Shown here: in pieces, positions 1 through 30,935 of the stretch
Layout of the letters: the number at the start of each line of letters is the position of its first letter
Position numbering within the stretch: the stretch's first letter is position 1
Assembly: GCF_910592395.1 (NCBI RefSeq)
Contig: NC_088316.1
Span: 2,420,001 to 2,484,000, forward strand
Reading direction: 5' to 3'
DNA from: Lineus longissimus
Taxonomy: Eukaryota; Nemertea; Pilidiophora; Heteronemertea; Lineidae
DNA length: 64,000 nt
The notes under the pieces: model-generated
Database searches by the model: none
The model's input: only the letters and a program-made list of their open reading frames with translations
What the model was told of the DNA's origin: nothing
Translations under genes and position numbers: made by a program

Positions 1-7
1 AAATTTT

Positions 8-155
8 GAAAGTCCAATCGACCAGTTTTTACTGGAAGTTTATATGTTGGAAATCCACAAAGAACCGGTATCTGCTCTGGAAATCTACTCGAAATCCATT
101 GGAAATCTACTGGAAAGCCATTGGAAATCTACTGAAAATCCAGTGGAAATAGCGT
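8..155. repeat. 11-bp minisatellite TGGAAATCYAC with conserved left flank (copy 1)
   Basis: An approximately 85-bp flank (GAAAGTCCAATCGACCAG... to ...CGGTATCTGCTC) is followed by degenerate units TGGAAATCTAC. The same flank plus array is found at 5603-5795, so the whole block has been duplicated about 5.6 kb apart. Confidence 0.75.
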
Positions 156-351
156 AAGGAAAAGTGGTACAATTTTTTCCTTGGTACAATTATAGTCTTT
201 GCGTGTAATGATGAGTACACTACAGATAGCTTTAGTCTATACTGTAGAGGCTAGTAAGGGGTAAACTGAAGTATCCCTGATGAATTTACACCATGCTTTG
301 CAGCCTGCAGACCTCAGCTTGAACCTGACAGCATCCAATGCAGGTTCCCCA

Positions 352-715
352 TCAGGCTTTTCTCAAGGTAGGGTGGTACCCTTGACATTCAAGAAGTTTG
401 GCCAGTGTGCAACACAAGGACCAAGATAGGATGGCCAGCTATTTAAGGTAGGGTGGCCCTGTAGGGTTAAAATTTACAATCCCTGATCGGAAATGACGTA
501 GTTTGATCGCATTCAACTATAAATCCATTGAACAGTGGTGCTTCGTTAGTCAACCGATGATCTTTTTTTGGGGTGTGATCGGGGATTGTAAACTCGTTCC
601 CCCTATAGAAACCCTTTAAAAAGTCTAGGGCAAGGTAGGATGGCTGCTTCTAATCTAAGGCAGGGAGGGCCGCCCTGACAAATGGCCTAGTGGAGAACAC
701 TGCAGTGTTACACTG
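352..715. repeat. Dispersed repeat (copy 1) interrupted by a MITE
   Basis: Blocks such as TTTTCTCAAGG-AGGGTGGTAC, AATTTAAGGTAGG, AAACCCTTTA-AAAGT and GTGGAGAACAC occur in the same order at 25408-25628. The copy here is about 140 bp longer because a MITE sits between GGCCCT and ATAGAAACCC. It lies downstream of RAD6 exon 3. Confidence 0.7.
473..600. mobile_element. MITE family 1, copy 1 (about 120-140 bp)
   Basis: The core begins TTTACAATCCCTGATC and ends GATCGGGGATTGTAAA, a near-perfect 16-bp terminal inverted repeat. Weaker inverted similarity (CTRTAGGG) extends outward to about 464 and 606. A second copy at 1094-1221 is about 95% identical internally. The uninterrupted host repeat at 25.5 kb shows this copy is an insertion. 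No coding capacity; the superfamily is not assigned. Confidence 0.75.
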
Positions 716-748
716 ATATCATTGAAGCATCCCTTGTCTCCAACTTAC

Positions 749-864
749 CATTTGGATGATACATTTTCGATTGAAATTTAACTATTGGAGGTTTATTGGG
801 ATATTCTTCTGAGAATTCAAAATTCAATCTAAATGTTCCATCTTCAAATGGTGTGTCTTTAGGT
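749..864 (-). CDS. UBE2A/UBE2B (RAD6): UBE2A/B exon 3, ends at the HPN motif
   Basis: Acceptor TTTATTTCAG, then 116 bases encoding [30 protein letters not shown] and QSKMYHPN, then donor AAATG|GTAAGT in phase 1. [11 protein letters not shown] and SEEYPNKPP are RAD6 signatures. The next exon should begin with the residues leading to the active-site Cys, but nothing matching is seen in 1-748. Confidence 0.95.
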
Positions 865-1638
865 CTGAAATAAAGAAAACCTTAACATGAACTGAACTGA
901 ACTGAACTGAACACTGTACATACACACATTCAATTCAACCTCATCTGGCTTTCCAACTTAAAATTTTCAACTTGTTGATAAGCCATGATTTTTTGAGTGG
1001 GTATGCTGTGTGTCTTTCTCTGTTTCACTTTCAGAATGAAACTCCTTCATTCATCTTTCTAGGCAAAGACCTTGGAGAAATTGAAGGCTAAACTTTAGAA
1101 TCCCCGATCGGAAATGACGTAGTTTGATCGCATTCAACTATAAATCCATTGAACAGTGGTGCTTGGTTAGTCAACCGATGACCTTTTTTTGGGGTGTGAT
1201 CGGGGATTGTAAACTCGTTCCAAATTGAATGATCATTAAGTCATTTTTGGTACTTTCCTTTTTCTTGAAACTGAGAGTGAAATTCCTTTTCTATTTCAGG
1301 AGAAATTTTCCTCGTCGGGGAAACTTACCCAAAAATTACAGCATTCCACACCATTATATTTCTTTCTGTAGGAGCACCACTAACACCAGCTGGGGGATCT
1401 TCTTGAAGTCTGCAACGAATTGAAAACAAATTTCCTAGATAGAGATGACGAGCATGAAGATTTCATCATTTCATTTCCTAATAAATGCATTCCAATGAAC
1501 TGACCTACGCAGCCATTTTGGATTGATTCCAATGCAAAATCTACGTGTATTGAGACTGTCAGCCAAATTTCTTTCGTCCATTTCTCAGTCTTACCTTTTA
1601 AAATCTCGCATTAAACGTCTTCTGGCCGGCGTAGACAT
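749..1638 (-). CDS. UBE2A/UBE2B (RAD6): RAD6/UBE2A-UBE2B ubiquitin-conjugating enzyme E2, N-terminal part (3 exons, gene runs off left edge)
   Basis: The family transfers ubiquitin from E1 to substrates with RAD18 or BRE1-type E3s: PCNA monoubiquitination in damage tolerance, and histone H2B ubiquitination. Three exons (1595-1638, 1329-1409, 749-864) join in frame into 80 codons plus one base. The protein starts [15 protein letters not shown], continues with [13 protein letters not shown] and [10 protein letters not shown], then [11 protein letters not shown], and ends SKMYHPN. This is the RAD6 N-terminal helix, the E2 beta-sheet, and the HPN motif that precedes the catalytic cysteine. The cysteine and the rest of the roughly 150-residue fold must lie on exons beyond position 1. 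Similarity to animal UBE2A/UBE2B is nearly unbroken, so the identity is firm, but A versus B cannot be separated, as expected for an invertebrate with a single RAD6. Both introns are under 500 bp. Confidence 0.95.
1094..1221. mobile_element. MITE family 1, copy 2
   Basis: Starts TTTAGAATCCCCGATC and ends GATCGGGGATTGTAAA, followed by the shared CTCGTTCC. It is almost identical to the copy at 473-600 and lies in the intron between RAD6 exons 2 and 3, in the same orientation. The identity of the two copies suggests recent insertion or local duplication. Confidence 0.75.
1329..1409 (-). CDS. UBE2A/UBE2B (RAD6): UBE2A/B exon 2
   Basis: Acceptor CGTTGCAG, then 81 bases encoding (R)[17 protein letters not shown] and [10 protein letters not shown], then donor GG|GTAAGT. 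Phase 2 at both ends joins exons 1 and 3 without a break. The encoded segment covers the first beta strands of the E2 fold. Confidence 0.95.
1595..1638 (-). CDS. UBE2A/UBE2B (RAD6): UBE2A/B exon 1 (coding part)
   Basis: ATG at 1638-1636 opens [14 protein letters not shown], which is the universal RAD6 start. The exon ends after two bases of an Arg codon at a perfect donor (AAAAG|GTAAG). An in-frame stop (TAG/TAA) sits just upstream of the ATG, supporting this start. Confidence 0.95.
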
Positions 1639-1699
1639 GTTTATCTACTACTCAGAATTGGAAAAAACTATATTTCCCCCCTTTTACCCCCGAAAATAC

Positions 1700-1900
1700 G
1701 GATAAATCGACGAATAAAATGCCTCAAAATGCGAAATCAATCGCGTAACTTTGTTGTTCTGCGTGACGTCTTCATCCGGGTATTGCGAAAGAAAGCTGCG
1801 TCACGTGAGAGTCATGTGATCGTCCGGTAGGTAGCACAGCACGTGGGTTCATGTCAGAATGTAAACAAGCTATCTGAATGGGTTTCAAAATAAAAGATTA
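1700..1900 (-). promoter_or_regulatory. Putative UBE2A/B promoter: CRE-like site, CACGTG E-box and CATGTG E-box
   Basis: The stretch upstream of the RAD6 start codon is unusually CpG-containing for this window. TGACGTC (CRE/ATF core) lies at 1764-1770. The palindrome TCACGTGA (USF/MITF/MYC-type E-box) is at 1801-1808, and TCATGTGA, a second E-box, at 1812-1819. All lie 125-185 bp upstream of the ATG, where a short 5'UTR would place the core promoter. Factor binding is inferred; the transcription start is not visible. Confidence 0.5.
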
Positions 1901-3600
1901 ACACGTTATTTTCTCCAAAACGCGTTGCTTCCTGCGAAATGTCTTCATTAAGTTTATATTATTCTCATCATTGAAATCCAAACGCTGGGATATGTGTCCT
2001 AATGTGCCGAATCCTATATGTTGTGAGATCAGGCACAACCTTGTCTTGTCACACCATCCTGGCACAACCAGAAGTTTTCAATATACGCCTGTTGATATTA
2101 ATTTCAACTTTGTATAATACAAAGAAGTAAAATTAGCCGGAATCTCAGGATGTATCACACAGTTAGAGAGGTCCAGATCTATCCCTGGGATTGCCAGGTT
2201 GTGCCCCTCAGCCTCAGGTTTGTCCAGTCACAACCTGCCTGATGCAACCTCCTACCAAAATGCAACCAGGTTCTGTTCTACTGATGTATCTGTTGCCAGA
2301 ATGCAACTCCTTTGTCAGCCTGAACCTGCCGAGTAAACAAGCCTGAAACTGTCGTTTCTCAGTCATTACAATCGCATTGCAACCAGGTTGTGTCCTTTAG
2401 GTGTATAATCAAGTCAGAATTAACCCGATGCACCCCAGATGCACCGTTGTCTTCCACTTCAGCCTGTTATTATGCAAGATCTACTGCCATGGCTAGAGAT
2501 TCTGCTGGCAGTCAAGATTTATAGAAGACAGGGCTCTTTTCAGGAGCCTCATAGTCCGATAGTTAACACTCCTGGCTACCACACAACACATGTATGTCCG
2601 GGTTCAATTCTGGGGAGACACCTTTCTGGAGTAATGAACATTTCAGTTTCTTTTGAGCCAAACTGTAATGTGTTTGCAACTTGATCCATCTCTCTCTCAG
2701 CACGTTACTGTAAAAACCAACTGTGGATCATAAGTTTCAGGGGGACCCATTTGCCCATTTTGAACTTTTAGAGGTGTTTTACCTCTGTAGCCTCTGGTCC
2801 TCCCACAGTCACAACCATAATATCGCTAGACACGCCTCAGTAGGTAAGAAAAATTATATATTTTTGTTTCCAAATCAACAACTCGAATCAATCATTTTTA
2901 AAACAAAGTGTTATTTATTTCACAGTTTGCTTCTTACAAATAAATTTAACACATCATATAGCGTCAGCCAACACCGCATGTGTTCAACACATTCAGGACA
3001 TCCTGAAATACAACCCTGAAATATGGTTTCACTACACAACACAGTAAACATGCCAAACTGACAAGAGTCCGAACAAGTAATGAACATTTTGTTTGATAAA
3101 TTCTGCCAAAGCAATACGCGTGGACAACAGTTATTGTTGTCGTGATATAGAGCTGGCGAGGCAAAATGTCAGTCTCTGGAAACGTTACTACAAATATTTC
3201 AAGGTTGCATTTTTCCGAGATACACTGTATCTGAACATAATGTAAACATCACCCTGGATAGTAATATCAATGTGGAGTAAGTAAATGTACTACATTACAA
3301 TATCAATACAGAAGCACATGATAATCAACATCAACTCTCAATAGGGAAACAGACTAATTGAGCCGCGACACTCTAAAACACTCGACACCATACTTCTTTG
3401 ATCTCAAACCAAATGGCCAGGATAACATTCCCCAGCTTGCCGAGAATCAGCCTGGTCTTCTCACTTACCAAGTTGACCTATCCTGGATATCCCTGGGACA
3501 GGAGGAAGCTTATCGATAATGTCGGAAAAGTTGACTTTCTGGATTGACCAATGAAATGAAACAAAAAGTTGTTCATCTGGTGATGAAGGTCTGTAGGCAT
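1900..3600. other. Intergenic DNA, no gene recognised
   Basis: No convincing exon on either strand. From 2030 to 2410 short related phrases such as GCAACCAGGTT and CAACCTGCCTGATGCAACC recur irregularly, suggesting an old degenerate repeat. The rest looks like unique AT-rich sequence. It lies between the RAD6 promoter and the 3' side of the ANKRD10-like gene. Confidence 0.4.
2540..2640 (+). mobile_element. Possible tRNA-derived SINE head
   Basis: ATAGTCCGATAGTTAACAC resembles an RNA polymerase III A box and GGGTTCAATTCTG a B box, about 40 bp apart as in tRNA-derived SINEs. No second copy was seen in the window, so this is tentative. Confidence 0.35.
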
Positions 3601-3779
3601 GATTTGGATCATCGAAGAAACCGCCAATTTTTTTCGGATAACAAACAAATCAACAACAACAACTGAGTATGAACTCATTTTGTGTGGGCACTACAGCGTA
3701 ACACATTGGTTAAAAGTTGACCTTGAAATTTATGAAAACGACGACATGATGACCTTGCTACAAGATGGAAACAAGATTA

Positions 3780-3946
3780 CAGTGGAACCTCCCTTAGCGA
3801 ACACCTCTCTATTAGGGACAACCTCTCTAGTAAGGACACTAGTTTTGGTACTTTCCATTCAATTTGACCTCTCTAATCAGGACACCTCTCTATTAAGGAC
3901 AGCATTTGTCAGTCCTGAGAGTGTCCTTAATGAAGAGGTCCTACTG
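3780..3946 (+). mobile_element. pogo/Tigger-like MITE (CAGTGGAACCTC family), copy a
   Basis: Bounded by CAGTGGAACCTCCCTTAG on the left and the inverted GAGGTCCTACTG on the right, flanked on both sides by TA. The inside is a mutual palindrome of CTCTCTATTAAGGACA phrases. Other members are at 6.6, 28.3, 33.6, 37.4, 40.2, 42.1 and 45.7 kb. TA target duplication and CAGT ends are typical of Tc1/mariner-pogo elements; the superfamily is inferred. Confidence 0.8.
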
Positions 3947-3949
3947 TAT

Positions 3950-5560
3950 TTTGTAAATTTACCAGTGAGCACACCTCTTGGCCGTTTTAACACATTTGTC
4001 CAAGCCCTTCCCCTGAGCTCAGTCATTTGGGAGGCCTGCCTGATAATACATGATCCCTTGCATGGTCTTCCTCGGTGTGTGTTCAAACGACGGTACCTGC
4101 CACTTACCGTTACGGTTCATAAAGCACAATTACATTCTAAATTTATACATCAATCACACACACAACCGTTCTTCTATCTAGACCAATACAGCCCACACAT
4201 ACTGCTGAGTTGTAGCTGTAAACAGTTTGATTATCAATCTTATCCGGAGCAATTCGTTCTCATACAGTGACATCCAAAAAACATCAAACATAAAAACTAA
4301 TCTGAAACAGAAGATGGAGATTCAAGGGAATTCTAAGTTTTGTACAGAAAACAGCTCCTCTTATATACATGCAAACTCGTCTTACAACCTTAATTATGCA
4401 ACTGCCTCTTTATGTTGTGGTGAAATTGTAGCTAAAAATATTACTCAAGACACAAAGACCTCAAAAAAACTGAAAAATCTGCAATAATGAGATTTCTTCC
4501 TCTAATACGAGACAAAATGACGTATTGTACTTGAACAACTGGCAGGAAAAATAGCCTAAACTACAGCATTGTATCGTATACAACAAAATTAAAACAACGT
4601 TAGAATCTACCGGTTTTAACCGGAGTTAGATGCTGGAAATCCACAAAGAACTGGAGTCTGTGCTCATCAGAGTGAAACAAACACTGGCATCAAACTCGAT
4701 CAAATCGTTCAAAATTCCGAAAAATCAGAATGTCGGCAAATATTTTCCCGATTACATTATCCGATACAGGCTTTTTAGCAAGACAGTAAGCTACCAGACT
4801 TCAGCAGGTGTACAAATAAACTTCACGGTACGCAACAAACGATGGCAGCATAATTACACACAAATGTTGATTGAAATTGCATTTCTTTTTTCTACAGACG
4901 AGTAACTCTGAAATAGCAATCCCGGCGAATAATTCAATAGAAACTATTCTGAAACCTCTGTTGGAAATCGAATACATCACTGCGGCCGATTAGGTACTTG
5001 TTGTCATATAACAGGAAGGAAGAGTCCAAGTAGCAATAACTGGATTTAATGTCCACGACAGACATGCACTCATTTTGTATATAGACTGAAGATAGAGAGG
5101 CAGTTGGTCTCAACAGACTTCAAGAATAATCAGCGCTGGTTCTGCTTTTCGAGGATAGTAGACATAAAATCACATCCCATTCCTTACATGAGACAGAACC
5201 GTTTGTCTGATTTGCTCCACTTAGAAACTCAGTTCAGCAAAACTGGAATAACTGGTAACCTTCAAAAGTAGCCAAATATGACAATACTACCCCTGGGCTA
5301 TAACGCATACAGTGATTTGTTAGGAGTTAAAAATATACGTCAGAATGACAACAGTAACATACTACTACCGTGAGACTAAAACCCTTTTTGGTGATATAAA
5401 TTTTTTTTTGGGGGGTAGACCCCCTTAAAATTGTCTGCTAGGTCCCCCTACTTAAAAAATTCCCAGACAGAACTTTGTTCTTTGAATTCTGAACTTGAAG
5501 TACTTCACTGTCCTAAATAATTGACCTAAAAGTCCCAAGTATCAGCATTGCATTATACAG
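3950..5560. other. Noncoding region downstream of the ANKRD10-like stop codon
   Basis: May contain the ANKRD10 3'UTR (minus strand), but no poly(A) site can be fixed. A fragment at 4607-4665 (TGCTGGAAATCCACAAAGAAC) resembles the flank of the 11-bp minisatellite. No exon is recognised on either strand. Confidence 0.4.
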
Positions 5561-5602
5561 TTGAAGCTTTCCATAGAAATTGTGCAAGAACTCTGTGGTC
5601 AT

Positions 5603-5795
5603 GAAAGTCCAATTGACCAGTTTTTACTGGAAGTTTATATGTTGGAAATCCACAAAGAACCGGTATCTGCTCTGGAAATCCACTGGAAATCCACTGGAAA
5701 TCTACTGGAAATCTACTGGAAATCTACTGGAAATCTACTGGAAATCCACTGGAAATCCATTGGAAATCCACTGGAAATCCATTTAAATCACTGGA
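5603..5795. repeat. 11-bp minisatellite TGGAAATCYAC with conserved left flank (copy 2)
   Basis: The flank GAAAGTCCAATTGACCAG... is nearly identical to positions 8-90. It is followed by about 12-13 units of TGGAAATCCAC or TGGAAATCTAC (5678-5790). The array ends immediately next to the ANKRD10-like stop codon (5799-5801), so in the transcript it would be the first part of the 3'UTR. Confidence 0.85.
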
Positions 5796-5798
5796 ATC

Positions 5799-27448
<21,650 letters not shown>

Positions 27449-27449
27449 A

Positions 27450-30400
27450 GACAGTCAATTAAACGAGAAATTTCGCCCAGAATCGAAAAAATTGATGAGA
27501 ATATTCGATGAAAATTTCTTCCCCGAACTCTCTGCCAGTGCGTGGAATGAGGCCGATCATCTGCTATCTCGTCCCCATGATATATCAAAATATACAGGGT
27601 GTACCAAAAATATTTTCTCACTATAAAATTACACTCCCGAGGTAGTGTCTACGGACTTTAGGCTCGTGTAGCAGGCAAAATAATCCCCTGTCTTTCACAA
27701 CCTTTGGCTGGGTGTTGGAGGAGGTATAGTCCCCTGTCTCTCACAACCATTAGCTGGTGAAACAGGAGGTTAGTCGTAAACAGAATGGAACAGGAAGACA
27801 ATATATGACTAGTCATCATGAATTTTATTATTAAAATTTGAAATATTAGTTTTATGTTCAATTGCATAGCAGCAAATATTGGTCTGTAAACACATTCTGA
27901 TATTCTAATGCAAAGAAAAGTAGAAACTATACAATACATTGGATGTTGTGCAGTAGTCATGCATGGCTTATACTACTGGGTGTCACAAGAAACATGAGAC
28001 GGAAGTTGATGAGACAACTGCGCCAAAACATTGCAGATTTATTTGAGAAAAGACAAGGTTTCAATAATTGAAGAACTAAAATTGTGACATGTAATTTTTT
28101 TTGGTATTTCATAAATATTTTCCTGAGACAAACAAAATGCAATGATTAATTACACAAAATTATACATGTCCCAATTGCAAAGTGTGACCTCGTCTGGGCC
28201 TATAAAACTACAATCTCATCTTTCAATTGAGAATCATTAATATTGAAGTACAGTAGAACCTCTCTATTAAGGACACCCTCGGGACTGACAAGTGCTGTCC
28301 TTAATAGAGAGGTGTCCTGATTAGAGAGGTCAAATGGATTGGAAACAACCAATTTGGGACCAAACCTAGTGTCCTTAATTGAACGGTTGTCCTTAATAGA
28401 GAGGTGTCCGCTAAGGGAGGTTCTACTATACATGTACAAGGTAGATGTACCTGAATGAATAAACAAAAATTTACATCATAACATGTACAGTGATCTCGTA
28501 CGTACTGTGGTAAAGTTGTGTAAAATATCATTGTGAAGAAGATACAGTCGTTAAAATGGCAAATTATCATCAATTTATTATACAATGTAAAATATGTGTA
28601 CCTTACTACATATTATTAAACCTGCAAAGCCCTTGAGTCAAAAGAAAGTCCAGCCAAACACAACTCCTCAAATAAAGGCATAAGCTGTCCATTCAAAATT
28701 TGAAATTTGAAATTGAATTTGAGATTTTTCAATTATGCAAATACACACTGAATACTAATTTCAACATTACTGTTGGGTACACCGTTATAGGTATACTTCA
28801 CAGGTCAATTTTTATCATGATGACACTCCTGGTTATTGTACAGTGGCAGTGTTTATTCCTAGTTTCCTTTGCCACCAGTAAAAACAATGTACACAGAGAG
28901 TGTAGCCCTTTAGGATTCTGTTATGTGTCTCCGCAAGCTATAAGTAATTTGCCTAAAAAGCCAGTCCTGTTACTTAAGCTTTATAGAGTTATATAGTTAG
29001 GCCGGAATCTCGATGACTCAAGGTCTTAAACTAAACATCTACCAAGAATTTGTCTTCTGTGCCTGCACTACATGCCACAAGACTGACTGTCATTGAAAAA
29101 GCACCATGCACACGTAGTTGCAGAGGGCAAGGACAAATTGTTGGAAGAGCCAAAATATATCTAAATATGTATTACCTGTATGTGCGCTTTATATATCTGG
29201 ACAGTGACAAAATGAAATGGATGGACTTTCTTAACCAAAGCAACCAAGATTTGAGTCGTGGAAATGTGCAATTTGTGATACATCACCGTTACCATGGTAA
29301 CATGTGGAAGTTAAAACAGCTGCTAACAGACACAGGATATGCAATATGTTGGTGATACATATAATACACAAAAGTCTGATTAAGAAAACAACAACGTACA
29401 TTTTTGAAGTAAACAAACCTTGGTTGCTAAGGGAAGAGTTGCCATAGCGACCAAGTCCCAACCTGAGTAACCTTGACTTTGATCTTGTTTCCATAGTAAC
29501 CACTACTTCCTTGAAATCCTAACCATTTAAATTTATGTACACATTATAAGTAGCATTGCAAGTATTTTTATAACTGGTGAGTTAACTCGTATAATACTGA
29601 TCCCCAATATAGATTAAACGTCCTTTTCGACCAATGACAAATTATCTTACATCTTTGATAATACTTTGTACTTGTGACCGTGATTATCATAACATATGCA
29701 GGAATATTTATAAACCTGACTAGAATACCAAACTTATTACCATAATTGGTATTAATAGCCAATGACAGATCTACTTTAAGGGCCGTCAAGATCATGGAAC
29801 ACCTGTCCAGTTTTCTCAACATTCACAAAACTGTCAAAGTAACACGGCCCACTTTTTCTTGAACTGACATCACATACCAGTTTAGTCCCTCTCAAAAAAC
29901 TTTCACCACAAATAATGCCACATAACAGGAAAAAATATGCTTTGTCTTCTGACCCACAGATCTATGAATGAAATCTACAAGCAATAACTTAAGTTACACA
30001 TGCATCTACACTTTTTGGTATCAATCATGTTAATTGAAATTCAAAAAACTTCTGGGTAAACAAAGTTTTTTGTATTATGCGCCTCTCTGGCAAATTGTGG
30101 ATTTTTTAAAAGTTTCTTACAGGAACTAACAATATCTGATATCACACAGGCACTGCTCATAGGAATGGGAAGTGAACAACCCCTATTATGACTAAAAAAA
30201 TGAAAATGCAAAAAAATTTACGAAATACTGACTGTCCTTCTGCGACAATGGAGACCTTTTTCTCATCGAACACAAAAAAGGTTGTAAGAAAAGAGGTGAA
30301 TTCACTCCCAGACCCCGGTTTCCTGTTTATATATGCCTATAATATGTCACCGATTCTTAGTCATGGTTTGTGCAATATTGCAGCCACTGCACCTATTACA

Positions 30401-30485
30401 TTAAGGAATGTATCAACACATATCAGCGACTTCAACTCACAAGATGAAATCCAATAATGTTTTACGCTCAGTCCAACAAATATCC
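27450..30485. other. Intergenic region between the FREM-like 3' end and the ANKRD10 start
   Basis: Contains the presumptive ANKRD10 promoter (27.45-27.65 kb, no clear motif), one MITE (28251-28438) and the unseen 3'UTR of the FREM-like gene. No further gene recognised. Confidence 0.5.
28251..28438 (-). mobile_element. pogo/Tigger-like MITE, copy c
   Basis: Runs from CAGTAGAACCTCTCTATTAA to CTAAGGGAGGTTCTACTA and is flanked by TA on both sides. It is the intact, fully palindromic type, nearly identical to the copies at 33.6 and 37.4 kb. Confidence 0.85.
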
Positions 30486-30935
30486 TCATAAGTCATTTTC
30501 CAAGAGCCTGTCATTAGGCCCTGGCTGTGCGGCCTTGGCATTGTTTATCGTTACCAAGGTAACCATATTGGACTCCTTCGGCACCGGTGGCTGGCGCTTA
30601 CGACGACGGATGAAGATAACCACACCGACAATGACGCCGGCGATAATCACACACGCGACAATTCCGAGAATGATAGGCAGGATACTGTTTCCTCCTTCGC
30701 TTGACACACCGGTGAAAACGCTGAAAGAGCTCTTAGGGACGGTGTAATTAAGAGCAACGAGGGCCATGTTGGTTCCTGTGCCTGGTTTTCCAATGTTCTT
30801 TGTCTCCTCCAAAGCTCGCTTCGTTCGGCTAAACTTAGCGGAGCTTGAGAGGATGTGATGACGAATACTCCTCTTAGTCTTTTGGGAGCGGACGCTGTAG
30901 ATCGAGTGGATGAACCACTGTCGTCCGGCATCAAC
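30486..30935 (-). CDS. FREM2-like: FREM2-like last coding exon: cleavage site, transmembrane helix, cytoplasmic tail
   Basis: Begins [19 protein letters not shown] (matching the conserved REWYIHxIYxVRS), then KRSIRHH and [13 protein letters not shown] is a furin-type site at the same place as in FREM2. A roughly 25-residue helix follows ([20 protein letters not shown], then VVIFI) with a stop-transfer RRRKR. A short tail ends [11 protein letters not shown]-stop (TGA 30488-30486). The tail lacks the acidic-x-Val type ending of vertebrate FREM2, so PDZ binding to GRIP1 is not evident. Confidence 0.94.
   Translation of the reverse strand, partial: VDAGRQWFIHSIYSVRSQKTKRSIRHHILSSSAKFSRTKRALEETKNIGKPGTGTNMALVALNYTVPKSSFSVFTGVSSEGGNSILPIILGIVACVIIAGVIVGVVIFIRRRKRQPPVPKESNMVTLVTINNAKAAQPGPNDRLLENDL

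Noticed and set aside
3599-4270. 223-codon plus-strand open frame
   Set aside because: Its middle is a pogo-like MITE (3780-3946) read in one frame; the rest has no recognisable domain or splice sites.
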